NCBI RefSeq assembly: GCF_004000785.1
Contig: NZ_BILX01000064.1
Span: 1-39,334 of the forward strand
DNA length: 39,334 bases
Direction: 5' to 3'
Source: Paenibacillus ehimensis NBRC 15659
GTDB taxonomy: Bacteria > Bacillota > Bacilli > Paenibacillales > NBRC-103111
A program made the position numbers and the translations under genes. Below, in pieces: positions 16,170-24,117 of this stretch; position 1 is the first letter of the stretch; each line of letters starts with the position of its first letter. Under the pieces are notes generated by a model. That model was not told the origin of the DNA and did no database searches. It saw nothing but the letters and a program-made list of their open reading frames with translations.

Positions 16170-17237
16170 CTAGGTCAGCTTGACGGTCCAGTCGGCTTCC
16201 TTCAGCCACGTTCCAGATTCGAACGCCCGGCCGCGCAGCGTCACTTTGTCCCGGTATACCTGCACATACAATCCTTGCGCTTTCTCCTTGGCCGCATTTT
16301 GATAGCTGCGGTTGAGCACGCGTCCGACCGAGGAGTTGTGAAAATAATGAAAGCTTTCTTTGACATAATGCTCCACCGTGCCTTGAAAATCTTGATGCCG
16401 GTGTCCGCAGAACACGAACACGTTTTTGTAAGGCTTCAAAATCTCGCGGAATGTTTTCGCCGGAATCAATTGGTGCGTCCCCCCGTCTTGTCCGGCAGGC
16501 GGCAGCGGCTGATGGGTCATGATGAAAACGGGCTTGCCGTCCTTATGCGAAGCCAGCCGTTCCTTCAGCCAATCCAATTGCTCGTCGGAATACCATGCCC
16601 CTTCGCCTACCTCGGGCTTCTCCTGCACGTAGGCCTCCTGCGACAGCAGGATCAAGTGGTACCCTTTCTCCCACGCGTCGTGATAAGGCTTCGACAATCC
16701 GAAAAACTTCTGGAACCGCTCGCGCGATTGCCAGTCCGTTTTGCCGTTAGGCATCGTGTCTTTATTGAAAGCCCCTTTCCGGTCGATCCAGATGTCATAA
16801 TAATCGTGGTTGCCCATATTGGCGTAAACCGGAGGCAGCTTGTAAGCGGACAATGTTTTTTTCAGCTCTTTGTAATCCCTCTCCCGCCCGTAGTCGGTCA
16901 CGTCGCCCGTCAGCACCAGCGCCTCGACCGGCGATTCGAACTGCTTTATATCGTCAAGCGCTTGCTTCAAATGCCGGACCGTGCCCGGATCGTCAGGCGA
17001 CACGTGCAAATCGCTGAGAATCATGAACGAGAACAACGGCGCTGCCGCATTCCCTGTTGCCGGATCGGGATTCAGACCCGATTCCGTCTTTTGCAGTGCG
17101 ACGCCGCCCGGCTCCTGTGCCCCGCTGCCCGTTTGCCGCTCGACCGATAGCTGCAGCAGCTTGATCAGTCCTGCGAGCGCCGCTCCGATCATGACCAGAA
17201 GTCCGAGCATCCAGCGTATAAAAGCGCGTCTGGACAT
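16170..17237 (-). CDS. Calcineurin-like metallophosphoesterase with a twin-arginine-type N-terminus
   Basis: This is a 355-residue protein. All five metal-binding motifs of the calcineurin-like superfamily are visible: LSDLHV (D-x-H), LTGDVTDYG (GDxxD), NMGNHDYYD (GNHD), MTHQPLP (H) and FCGHRHQ (GHxH). The N-terminus MSRRAFIRWMLGLLVMIG has the SRRxFIR consensus of Tat signal peptides followed by a hydrophobic helix to about residue 28. No obvious AxA cleavage site follows, so it may stay membrane-anchored with the catalytic domain outside. A T/G/A-rich linker (30-68) connects to the enzyme domain. Substrate unknown; monocistronic. Confidence 0.88.
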   Translation of the reverse strand: MSRRAFIRWMLGLLVMIGAALAGLIKLLQLSVERQTGSGAQEPGGVALQKTESGLNPDPATGNAAAPLFSFMILSDLHVSPDDPGTVRHLKQALDDIKQFESPVEALVLTGDVTDYGRERDYKELKKTLSAYKLPPVYANMGNHDYYDIWIDRKGAFNKDTMPNGKTDWQSRERFQKFFGLSKPYHDAWEKGYHLILLSQEAYVQEKPEVGEGAWYSDEQLDWLKERLASHKDGKPVFIMTHQPLPPAGQDGGTHQLIPAKTFREILKPYKNVFVFCGHRHQDFQGTVEHYVKESFHYFHNSSVGRVLNRSYQNAAKEKAQGLYVQVYRDKVTLRGRAFESGTWLKEADWTVKLT

Positions 17238-17323
17238 GTAAAGATCCCCCTTGCGTTAGCCGGCACTGTACACTCCATCATACCATATTTCAAGAGGTGA
17301 AAAAAGACGCAACATGCGCCAGC

Positions 17324-17362
17324 AAAAAAGAGCAGCACCCGGCATAACCGGATCTGCTCTTT
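17324..17362 (-). terminator. Intrinsic terminator of zwf
   Basis: On the minus strand AAAGAGCAG and CTGCTCTTT pair over 9 bp, enclosing an inner TCCGG/CCGG(G) stem, and end in a run of T's. It lies 21 bp after the zwf stop. Confidence 0.88.
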
Positions 17363-17382
17363 AGGTTACTTTCGACTAACTA

Positions 17383-18903
17383 TTACATTTGGGTATGTCC
17401 CCAAGTGACTTCGCCTTCGTCCTGCCCGTTCACCGGCCACCAGCGGAAGCCGTCTTCGGCAACGAGCTGATGCCCCTGCTCCGGTCCCCAAGTGCCTGCC
17501 GCGTACAGATGCAAATCGTCCGTACGCTCGCCCCAGGCGGAGGCGATTTTGTCGACATATTTCCAAGCCAGCGCAACCTCGTCCCAGCGGGTAAAGTACG
17601 TGGAATCCCCGCGGGCGGCGTCGTAGAGCAGCCGCTCGTACGCTTCGGGCGTGTTCAGCCCGACCTGGCAGCTCTGGCAAAAATCCATCGCGACCGGAAC
17701 GATCATTCCTTCCGAACCCGGCTGCTTGGCGTTCATTTTGAAATAAATGCCTTCCATCGGATTGACGCGGAACACGAGCAGGTTCGGCTCCAGCTTATGC
17801 TTGCGCGACAAGTAAACATTGTTCGGCACATTCTTAAACTCCACGACGACTTCCGTTGTTTTCACCGGCAATCGTTTTCCCGTACGGATATAGAAGGGGA
17901 CGCCGGCCCAACGGAAGTTGTCCACGAATACGCGGGCGGCAAAATACGTCTCCGTCGTCGACTCCGGATTGACCTTGTCCTCGTCGCGGTAGCCGCGCAC
18001 CTGCTCGCCTTTAATATTGCCGGCGACATACTGTCCGCGCACCGTATTGGCCCGCACCTCCGCCGCCGTCTGGAAGCCGCGCAGACTGCGGAACACCTTC
18101 ACCTTCTCGTCGCGGATATCCTCCGGATGCATCCGGCTCGGGGGCTCCATCGCCATGATGGCCAGCATCTGCAGCATATGGTTTTGTCCCATGTCGCGCA
18201 GCGCGCCCGAATGCTCGTAATAGCCTCCGCGTTCCTCCACACCTACGGTTTCGCTCAGCGTGATTTGAATGTTGGATATGTACTTATTGTTCCAAAGCGG
18301 CTCGAAAAAGGCGTTCGCGAACCGGACAACGTTGATGTTCTGCACCATTTCCTTGCCCAGGTAATGGTCGATGCGGTAAATGTCCTGCTCCTCGAACACC
18401 TGGCGGATTTCCGCGTTCAGCTTCTCAGCGGACGGAAGGTCGTAGCCGAACGGCTTCTCGATCACAAGCCGGTGCCAGCCGGCCCCTTCCAACAGTCCGC
18501 CCGCCTTTAGATTGTGCGACACATTGCCGAACAGCTCCGGCGCCAAGGCCAAGTAAAACAACCGGTTGCCGCCGACGTCGAATTTGACGTCGAGCCGGTC
18601 GGTCAGCTCGCGGAGCTGGCGGAAGCCGTCAACGTTATTGATGTCCAGCGACATGTATTCAAAATGCTCGGCAAACGCATCCCACTGCTCGTCCTTCGTC
18701 ACGTTGTAGCGTGCGAATTCCTGAATCGATTCGTGAACGTCGTCGCGGAACTGCTCGTTCGTGCGCGAACGCCGCGCGAGGCCGATTACCGCAAATCGGT
18801 CGCCCAGCTTGCGCTCACGATACAGGCTGTAAAACGCCGGGAATAACTTGCGCCGGGCCAAGTCCCCGGTCGCTCCGAAAATCAAAAACACGGCACTCGT
18901 CAT
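17383..18903 (-). CDS. zwf: Glucose-6-phosphate 1-dehydrogenase
   Basis: This 506-residue enzyme oxidises glucose 6-phosphate to 6-phosphogluconolactone with NADP+, the entry step of the oxidative pentose phosphate pathway. The N-terminal dinucleotide loop GATGDLARRKL (10-20), the substrate motif EKPFG (149-153) and the active-site signature RIDHYLGKE (177-185) are all exact. Length matches bacterial Zwf. GAGGAT precedes the ATG by about 8 nt. The gene is monocistronic; no 6-phosphogluconate dehydrogenase or lactonase is nearby. No clear promoter could be fixed in the 235-bp gap upstream. Confidence 0.97.
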   Translation of the reverse strand: MTSAVFLIFGATGDLARRKLFPAFYSLYRERKLGDRFAVIGLARRSRTNEQFRDDVHESIQEFARYNVTKDEQWDAFAEHFEYMSLDINNVDGFRQLRELTDRLDVKFDVGGNRLFYLALAPELFGNVSHNLKAGGLLEGAGWHRLVIEKPFGYDLPSAEKLNAEIRQVFEEQDIYRIDHYLGKEMVQNINVVRFANAFFEPLWNNKYISNIQITLSETVGVEERGGYYEHSGALRDMGQNHMLQMLAIMAMEPPSRMHPEDIRDEKVKVFRSLRGFQTAAEVRANTVRGQYVAGNIKGEQVRGYRDEDKVNPESTTETYFAARVFVDNFRWAGVPFYIRTGKRLPVKTTEVVVEFKNVPNNVYLSRKHKLEPNLLVFRVNPMEGIYFKMNAKQPGSEGMIVPVAMDFCQSCQVGLNTPEAYERLLYDAARGDSTYFTRWDEVALAWKYVDKIASAWGERTDDLHLYAAGTWGPEQGHQLVAEDGFRWWPVNGQDEGEVTWGHTQM

Positions 18904-19138
18904 GGCTTCAGATCCTCGTTCTTTCTATAGAGAATAGGAGATAAGGAACGGCAATTGTTTCCTGTCCGTTCCCTTTACCCCTTTAGCATATCGAAAACCG
19001 CCGAGAGATTCAATACTCTGTCGAATGCAAGCGCGTACATGGAAAATAGGCGTGCGCATACGGGACATTCGTCTAGTACAACCGGCACAAATGCCGCATA
19101 GTCTGAAGTGTAGAAATCAAATTCGGAGGTGACCTCTC

Positions 19139-19504
19139 GTGAGACCGATTCATCCGATTAACGAAGAACAGTGCAGGCCTTATTATGGCCAACCGGTTTT
19201 CATTATATTGAAGGACGGTACGGAGCTTGTCGGCACGCTCAGCCGGTTGGACAAAGGAAAGCTCTACTTGAACGAAGCGACGGCCGGCATTCAATCCAAT
19301 TCCAGCGCGCCCGCCAAAAGCAAGCGAAGCGGAGCAAACAGCAGCAGTCTGGGAAAAGCCCGCTCCCAAGCGAAAAAATCCGATAAACTGAGAACAACCG
19401 CCACAAACGAAGAATTCCCCGAACCTTATCCGGATTCCGAACTGTTTGGCGGCCCCTTTGAACTGGATGTCGCCAGTGTCGGGGCCTTGATCGTGCCCAG
19501 CTAA
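19139..19504 (+). CDS. Small conserved-looking protein with an LSm-like N-terminal strand pattern
   Basis: The product is 121 residues and the family is not recognised. A GTG start at 19139 has a perfect GGAGGTGA six bases before it. Residues 14-45 (YGQPVFIILKDGTELVGTLS, then KGKLYLNEA) show the alternating strand and DGTxxxGxLxxxD pattern of Sm/LSm-type small beta barrels, but the C-terminal KH-type motif of Hfq is absent. The middle (50-90) is serine-, lysine- and alanine-rich and probably disordered. The C-terminal third is acidic and ends in FELDVASVGALIVPS. It stands alone between zwf and a GNAT gene. A nucleic-acid-binding role is speculation. Confidence 0.65.
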   Translation: MRPIHPINEEQCRPYYGQPVFIILKDGTELVGTLSRLDKGKLYLNEATAGIQSNSSAPAKSKRSGANSSSLGKARSQAKKSDKLRTTATNEEFPEPYPDSELFGGPFELDVASVGALIVPS

Positions 19505-19534
19505 CGCGTTCCAATAGCACCTGCACAAAGCAGC

Positions 19535-19576
19535 AAACCAAGGCTTTCGCCGCCGTCGCGGGGGAGCCTTGGTTTT
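19535..19576. terminator. Bidirectional hairpin between two convergent genes
   Basis: AAACCAAGGCT and AGCCTTGGTTT form a perfect 11-bp stem with a 19-nt loop. It sits 30 bp after the plus-strand gene and 15 bp after the convergent GNAT gene. T-runs are short on both sides. Confidence 0.7.
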
Positions 19577-19590
19577 GGGAGCATCTGCGA

Positions 19591-20037
19591 TTAACCGAGC
19601 CGCTTCATCATCATATAGCAGCGAAGCCTCGCGTCGTAGTGGACCGTATCGTAGCCTTTCCGTACATAAAAAGCCTGTGCCTGCGTATTCGCTTCGTCCA
19701 CCCATAGAACCACTTCGCGGCATCCCCGCTCTCCAGCCGTACGCTCCGCCTGACGCATCAAGCGCGTACCGATGCCGCGGCCCTGAAACTTCGGGTTGAC
19801 CGCCAGCATATCGACAGACAGGCGCTTATCTCGCTCCACCCGCATCGCAATAAATCCGACAGGCAGCCGGCCTGCCGCGGTATCTACGTAAGTGACGCAG
19901 GATTTGAGCCGTTTGAGAATATCCGTACGGCTTAAGCGAAGATGGGGTACCGTCTGCCGCGCAAAGGGAAGGAGCAGCTTTTCCACCAATCCGTATATCA
20001 AGCCGTCGTCCTGCCGGGGAATGCGTTTGCGGAGCAT
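19591..20037 (-). CDS. GNAT-family N-acetyltransferase
   Basis: The product is 148 residues. The acetyl-CoA-binding motif A is clear: DMLAVNPKFQGRGIGTRLMR (near residues 83-102) with the Q/RxxGxG/A loop. EVVLWVDEANTQAQAFYVRKG is the typical alpha4/beta6 region, NxxAxxFYxKxGF-like. The ATG at 20037 is preferred over one 24 bp upstream because AAAGGCGG lies 8 nt before it. The acyl acceptor is unknown: single-domain GNATs modify ribosomal protein N-termini, antibiotics or metabolites. Confidence 0.88.
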   Translation of the reverse strand: MLRKRIPRQDDGLIYGLVEKLLLPFARQTVPHLRLSRTDILKRLKSCVTYVDTAAGRLPVGFIAMRVERDKRLSVDMLAVNPKFQGRGIGTRLMRQAERTAGERGCREVVLWVDEANTQAQAFYVRKGYDTVHYDARLRCYMMMKRLG

Positions 20038-20145
20038 GGCTAAAACCGCCTTTCTGCGCATAAAGTTTAAGTACTTTATCGTATGACAGGCGGTGGCGGA
20101 ACGTTAAGGAGAAATGAGTGCGAGGCAAGAAAAAAAGCATGCCGG

Positions 20146-20235
20146 TTACTTTTTGTATTTTTTGCCGACAAACACCATAAACAGCACGCTGACAAGCAAA
20201 ACGGCCGCTATGACAATCCATTGAACCCAATTCAT
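20146..20235 (-). CDS. 29-residue single-pass membrane peptide
   Basis: A short frame encodes 29 residues: a W-rich start (MNWVQW), one strong transmembrane helix (about residues 7-23) and a basic tail (GKKYKK). This follows the positive-inside rule for a small membrane peptide with the C-terminus in the cytoplasm. The clean composition, a helix of membrane length and a terminator-like A/T stem overlapping the stop (20130-20155) argue for a real gene. The ribosome-binding site AAAGGAG is 13-14 nt before the ATG, longer than usual, which lowers certainty. Function unknown; such peptides often modulate membrane complexes. Confidence 0.5.
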   Translation of the reverse strand: MNWVQWIVIAAVLLVSVLFMVFVGKKYKK

Positions 20236-20318
20236 GTGCTGACGCGAGCTCCTTTGACAGGTTTTGGTTGATAAATCATCATACTGCATCCTTTTGCAGC
20301 CTGTCAAGCATGTATCCG

Positions 20319-20347
20319 TTTACGGACGGAACGTCTTCCGCTATAAT
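20319..20347 (+). promoter_or_regulatory. Sigma-A promoter of the FliD-like gene
   Basis: TTTACG (20319..20324) and a perfect TATAAT (20342..20347) are 17 bp apart, with the start codon 39 bp downstream. Confidence 0.6.
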
Positions 20348-20385
20348 GTAAGAAAAATGTTCCATTGACAGTGAGGTGATCGGGC

Positions 20386-21081
20386 ATGATCGCTCCGGTT
20401 CAGAGCGTGATTCGTTCGTATCAAATTCATAAGCAGTGGTTTGCCTTGGAAGACCGGCACAGAAGACAAGAAGACTTGGCAGGCAAACGTTACCGCGGAC
20501 GACCGCAGAAAGGAACCGGACAACCCTCCTATGCATTCGACCGCTTTGCCGAAAGGGCGGCGGGAGATGCCAGAACCATCGTCACGGCGGCAGGCGCCTT
20601 GAAACAAACGGCAGAGAACGCCAAAGCCGCCCTGCAAAGCAGCGGCGTATCGCTCCGGCTGGTGGAAGGGCTTGTCGGCGGCTATAACGAGCTGGCGTCC
20701 GCATTGACCGAAGCGGGTGTTCTTCTGCGGCCCGCGTGGAGAAAACAGGGGATCGGCGCCCCTGCCCGGGAAGAGCTTGACCGATTGGGAGTCGTCCCGC
20801 AGGCCGACGGTACCTTAAGCTTGGACGAGCATAAGCTGCAGACGCAGCTCGACAGCGGGGAAAAGCATGCGAATGCCGTGCTTGAGGGCATCAACGGTTG
20901 GATATTGCGCCTGACGCAAGCGGCGGCCGATCTGCATGCCATCCCTCCGGCCGACCTGTTGGAGCGGCACGATCCGGATGCCCGCGCCTTCGGCCACTAT
21001 ACCGCATTGCCGGGCAAAAGGCCGCACAGCTATTGGCCTGTTCCCCCGATCACCGGCATTCTTATGAACGTTCTTTATTAA
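20386..21081 (+). CDS. Uncharacterised protein with a FliD C-terminus-like segment
   Basis: This protein has 231 residues. AGGTGA lies six bases before the ATG. Residues about 133-175 (LGVVPQADGTLSLDEHKL, then TQLDSGEKHANAVLEGINGW) resemble the C-terminal part of flagellar cap protein FliD, where a DGTLSIDE-K-L string is characteristic. Residues 58-115 look like a long helical segment (ALKQTAENAKAAL, VEGLVGGYNELASAL). The N-terminal D0-like region and the large FliD middle domains are absent, and no flagellar genes are near, so this is unlikely to be a functional cap. It has its own promoter. The C-terminal 30 residues are proline- and histidine-containing and unassigned. Confidence 0.6.
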   Translation: MIAPVQSVIRSYQIHKQWFALEDRHRRQEDLAGKRYRGRPQKGTGQPSYAFDRFAERAAGDARTIVTAAGALKQTAENAKAALQSSGVSLRLVEGLVGGYNELASALTEAGVLLRPAWRKQGIGAPAREELDRLGVVPQADGTLSLDEHKLQTQLDSGEKHANAVLEGINGWILRLTQAAADLHAIPPADLLERHDPDARAFGHYTALPGKRPHSYWPVPPITGILMNVLY

Positions 21082-21098
21082 GAAGCTTCGTTCGCACA

Positions 21099-21380
21099 TC
21101 AAGAAGACTGGCGTCCGCTTCGCACCGCCAACGCGTGCCGGATGGCGGCAGCCTTCACTTTTTCCTTGCGCTCGTGCTCCGGCAGAGCAAAGAATCCGTC
21201 CAGCTTGTATAAGGCGAGCAGCGCTTCCTCGGCCGCGAGGCGCGCTCCCGCCTCCTGCTGCAATAAATAAAAAGCAACCTGATAGCAATACACTTCGTAC
21301 CGCTTTAACAGCTCCGTCTTTTCCCCGAACGTTAATGGAATGCTGGTTTCATTCCGGTTTCCAACGGCTAATCCGTTCAT
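21099..21380 (-). CDS. Small helical protein, faintly sigma-factor-region-2-like
   Basis: The product is 93 residues; family not recognised with confidence. It is predicted all-helical, with RYEVYCYQVAFYLLQQEAGA, then RLAAEEALLALYK and KVKAAAIRHALA. The spacing of hydrophobic and acidic residues faintly recalls region 2 of ECF sigma factors (a first helix, an A-E/D-x-x-QEAFL-type helix, a WL-x-x-IA-x-N helix), but region 4 is missing and the WL-x-IA element is degenerate. A 4-codon minicistron with a strong ribosome-binding site overlaps its start, so translation is probably coupled. It is convergent with the FliD-like gene (17-bp gap). Confidence 0.6.
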   Translation of the reverse strand: MNGLAVGNRNETSIPLTFGEKTELLKRYEVYCYQVAFYLLQQEAGARLAAEEALLALYKLDGFFALPEHERKEKVKAAAIRHALAVRSGRQSS

Positions 21381-21391
21381 CCGGCTCTCAT
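21377..21391 (-). CDS. Four-codon leader minicistron overlapping the 93-residue gene
   Basis: On the minus strand ATG AGA GCC GGA TGA lies with AAGGAG five bases before its ATG, and its TGA overlaps the ATG of the next gene in the form ATGA. The strong ribosome-binding site is much better placed for the minicistron than for the main gene (11 nt from GAGGAG). This predicts translation by termination-reinitiation. Confidence 0.4.
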   Translation of the reverse strand: MRAG

Positions 21392-21638
21392 CTCCTCTCC
21401 TTGATGTCCACGATCCGTTGTATATATTTTACTAGCCCTATAATTCGACAAACAGAACGGATTCCTCGACTTGGAACATCTACATCTATATAGACGCATG
21501 AAACGTGTCAAAACTCACATTTATTAAGAAAACTTTAAAATTGAATGCCCGTGGCACGCTCCAAAATACGACACGCCTGTCGATTCGTGCCGCATTCGAC
21601 GGCCAAGCTCTGCAATTCCGGCACATCTGGCCCCAAGC
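21381..21638. other. Intergenic stretch between the 93-residue gene and the lia terminator
   Basis: AT-rich sequence at 21415-21545 probably contains the promoter of the minus-strand gene at 21380, but no hexamer pair with good spacing could be fixed. No gene or RNA was recognised in the remainder. Confidence 0.4.
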
Positions 21639-21691
21639 AAAAAAGCTCCCAAAAGGAATCCCGACTTCTACGGGCCCCTCTTGAGAGCTTT
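21639..21691 (-). terminator. Strong intrinsic terminator of the lia operon
   Basis: On the minus strand AAAGCTCTCAAGAGG pairs with CCTTTTGGGAGCTTT over 15 bp (two G-U pairs), with an inner CCCG/CGGG element, and is followed by more T's. It lies 14 bp after the liaR stop. Confidence 0.9.
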
Positions 21692-21704
21692 ACTGCCTCT
21701 TATC

Positions 21705-22352
21705 CTACTCTACCAAACCGTTCTTGTACGCATAAATGGCGGCCTGCGTGCGGTCCTCCACCCCAAGCTTGGCCAAAATGTTGGTGACGTGAAACTTGAC
21801 CGTCTTGACCCCGATAAACAGCTCGTCGGCCACGTCCTGATTGGACTTGCCTGCGGCAATGAGCCGGAGCACCTCCATCTCGCGTTCGGTCAATTCTTCA
21901 TGCGGCTGTGCAGCCTGCTTCGGCCCGCGGAAGCGATTCATCAGCTTGGAAGCGACTTGGGATTCCAGCACCGACTGGCCTTTGACGGCCGAGCGGATCG
22001 CTTGGGCGATTTCGGCGGCACGCGACGTTTTGAGCAAGTAGCTGAACGCTCCCGCTTCGATCACCGGGTAAATTTTCTCGTCGTCGATAAAGCTGGTCAG
22101 CACGATCACCTTGCATTCCGGGTGCTGCTGCAGCAGACGCCTGGTTGTCTCGATGCCGTCCATGCCCTCCATGACCAAATCCATCAGCACAACGTCCGGC
22201 TTGTATTCCAACGCCAGCCGGATGCCTTCCTGTCCTCCGCTCGCTTCGCCGACCACCTCGATATCGTCCTCCGTGCTCAGCACGGCGGCAAGACCGATCC
22301 GAACCATTTCATGATCGTCGACCAGCAGCACTTTAATCGTCGTCTCTTCCAA
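21705..22352 (-). CDS. liaR: LiaR/VraR-type LuxR-family response regulator
   Basis: The product is 215 residues, close to B. subtilis LiaR. The receiver has VDDHEMVRIG (11-20) with phospho-acceptor D58 in VVLMDLVMEG, and the LuxR-type helix-turn-helix is ELTEREMEVLRLIAAGKSNQ, then ADELFIGVKTVKFHVTNILAKL. It should activate the envelope-stress operon when phosphorylated by the adjacent kinase. The start is taken as TTG at 22352, because AAGGAGG lies 8 nt upstream and the product then begins one turn before the first strand; an ATG 42 bp earlier is less likely. The frame overlaps the end of liaS by 20 bases. It is the last gene before the operon terminator. Confidence 0.93.
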   Translation of the reverse strand: MEETTIKVLLVDDHEMVRIGLAAVLSTEDDIEVVGEASGGQEGIRLALEYKPDVVLMDLVMEGMDGIETTRRLLQQHPECKVIVLTSFIDDEKIYPVIEAGAFSYLLKTSRAAEIAQAIRSAVKGQSVLESQVASKLMNRFRGPKQAAQPHEELTEREMEVLRLIAAGKSNQDVADELFIGVKTVKFHVTNILAKLGVEDRTQAAIYAYKNGLVE

Positions 22353-23409
22353 TCTCAAGTCCTCCTTCCGCCATAATCGGAATGCGAATCTCAATCCGCG
22401 TTCCTTTGCCCGGGGCCGTGATCAGATTGAGGGAGCCGCCGATTTCGTTCACCCGCTCCCGCATCGTCACCAGCCCGTACGAAGCCTGTTTTTTCATATC
22501 CAGCTCGAAGCCGACGCCGTTATCCCGAATGAGCAGCCGCACCGCATCGCTTGACGGCTGGGTCAGCTTCACCTCCAGCTTTGTCGCTTTCGAGTGACGG
22601 AGCGCATTGGACAACGCCTCCTGCACGATACGGAACAGGTGGTCCTCAATCCCGTTCGGCAGCTTGATGTCTTCGGTCAGCTCGCAGTCGATCTGCATCG
22701 GCACTTTCGAAGACAGCTCCTGCACCAGCTCGATCAAGCCATCGGCCAGACGCTTGCCCTCCAGATGCACGGGACGCAGATGGAGCAGCAGAGCGCGCAT
22801 CTCCGACTGTGCTACCGAGGCCATCTCCTCAATAAGGAAAATTTGCCGCTGCGCTTTCTCGAAATCCTTGTCCAACGTCCGGCCGACGGCCGTCGCCGTC
22901 ATCGAGATCGCGAAGAGCTGCTGGCTCACCGCATCGTGCAGCTCCCTTGCCAGCCGCTGCCGCTCTTCCACGATGGCCGAATATTTCGCTTTTTGCGCCA
23001 GCTGGGCATTATTGCTGGACAGGCGCTGCAGCGAGGAAACCTGTTCTTCCCATTTTTTGGTGATCGCATTCAACTGATCGCCCAGCCGGCCGATCTCATC
23101 CTCGCCAAGCGGCGGCACCGAACGGCTCAGGTTGCCCTTCTCCAGCGACAGCATCACCTCGCGCAGCGTCTCCAGCCGGTGCTTCATCCGGCTGCTGTAC
23201 CACAAGCCGTACGAGCCGCCGACCGCTGCAACGATCGCAATCAGCGTCAGGCTCATGCGCACGCCTTCCTGCCACGTTTCGAAACCGTTCAAGTAGCCGT
23301 TCGACTGCAGGAAATAGACGATCACAGCAAACAAAACAAGGCTGAGCCCGATCGACTCCGCCATGCTTCGCCATATCATGTTGGTTAACCGCTTGTCATG
23401 TCCGTCCAT
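22333..23409 (-). CDS. liaS: LiaS/VraS-type sensor histidine kinase
   Basis: The 358-residue kinase has two transmembrane helices (about 17-36 and 52-72) separated by a very short extracytoplasmic loop, the intramembrane-sensing layout of LiaS. HAMP follows (75-130), then the HisKA_3 dimerisation domain with ARELHDAVSQQLFA (phospho-accepting H158) and an ATPase with IRDNGVGFE and YGLVTMRERVNEIGG. The ATG at 23409 has GGAGG 8 nt upstream. In Bacilli the kinase is held inactive by LiaF and released by cell-wall antibiotics acting on the lipid II cycle. It lies directly after liaF and overlaps liaR. Confidence 0.93.
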   Translation of the reverse strand: MDGHDKRLTNMIWRSMAESIGLSLVLFAVIVYFLQSNGYLNGFETWQEGVRMSLTLIAIVAAVGGSYGLWYSSRMKHRLETLREVMLSLEKGNLSRSVPPLGEDEIGRLGDQLNAITKKWEEQVSSLQRLSSNNAQLAQKAKYSAIVEERQRLARELHDAVSQQLFAISMTATAVGRTLDKDFEKAQRQIFLIEEMASVAQSEMRALLLHLRPVHLEGKRLADGLIELVQELSSKVPMQIDCELTEDIKLPNGIEDHLFRIVQEALSNALRHSKATKLEVKLTQPSSDAVRLLIRDNGVGFELDMKKQASYGLVTMRERVNEIGGSLNLITAPGKGTRIEIRIPIMAEGGLEIGRDDD

Positions 23410-23428
23410 TCCTGCCGTCCTCCGTGCA

Positions 23429-24079
23429 TCAAACGATTTTAATATCAATATCGGCTACGATATACGAAATCTCCAGCTTCACCTGACGGTCCGCCGTCCA
23501 GTAATTGGGCGACTGCCATACCATCTTGTTCAGCACGCCGGCCTCTTTGTCATACCCGATGCTCGTTTGCCCGAACAAGACGGAAGCCGTGACCGACAGT
23601 CCCACATCCTCCGGAACGATCAGATCGATATCGGCGATGACCCCTTGCAAAATAATCGTCGTCTCCTTCTGTTCGTGGATCGCGTAGGTCAAATCCATCT
23701 GCAGCTCCCCCAGCACGTTCCAGATCGACATGTTGCGCAGAACCCAAGGCTCCCGTCCCCACCGGATGCTGTCGATGACGCTTTGCTTGCGGTAATGGTG
23801 CTCACTGCGGTGAATTTTACGCGATTTATTATAGAAGAAGCCGAGCGAAATGAGGATAATGGCCAGAATCAGCGTAAAATTGCCCCCTGCGAGCAGCAGC
23901 AGGCCGATCACCATCATGATGTAGCCTTTGCGCTCGGCGCCCGAACGTACCTTGTAGACCCCCAGCAAAAGCAAGAAGAGGGCAAGCACGGTGAAAAATC
24001 CGAGATGATTGTCCGCCAGAAGGAAAAGCCCTGCGCCGATCAAGACCAGCGCGATGTTGCGGTTTCGTTTGCGGTTCAT
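23429..24079 (-). CDS. liaF: LiaF-type membrane inhibitor of the LiaS kinase
   Basis: The 216-residue protein has four hydrophobic segments in its N-terminal half (about 8-24, 27-44, 54-66 and 68-84) and a C-terminal DUF2154-type beta domain (110-216) ending in SYIVADIDIKIV. The motifs GVIADIDLIVPEDVGL and VLFGQTSIGY are typical of LiaF. LiaF keeps LiaS silent without envelope stress. AAGGGGG precedes the ATG. It follows liaH after 137 bp that hold a likely internal promoter and a hairpin, and it is followed by liaS after 19 bp. Confidence 0.92.
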   Translation of the reverse strand: MNRKRNRNIALVLIGAGLFLLADNHLGFFTVLALFLLLLGVYKVRSGAERKGYIMMVIGLLLLAGGNFTLILAIILISLGFFYNKSRKIHRSEHHYRKQSVIDSIRWGREPWVLRNMSIWNVLGELQMDLTYAIHEQKETTIILQGVIADIDLIVPEDVGLSVTASVLFGQTSIGYDKEAGVLNKMVWQSPNYWTADRQVKLEISYIVADIDIKIV

Positions 24080-24117
24080 CCGTGTCGCCCCCTTTCCCGG
24101 TAAATTCTCGCTGATCC

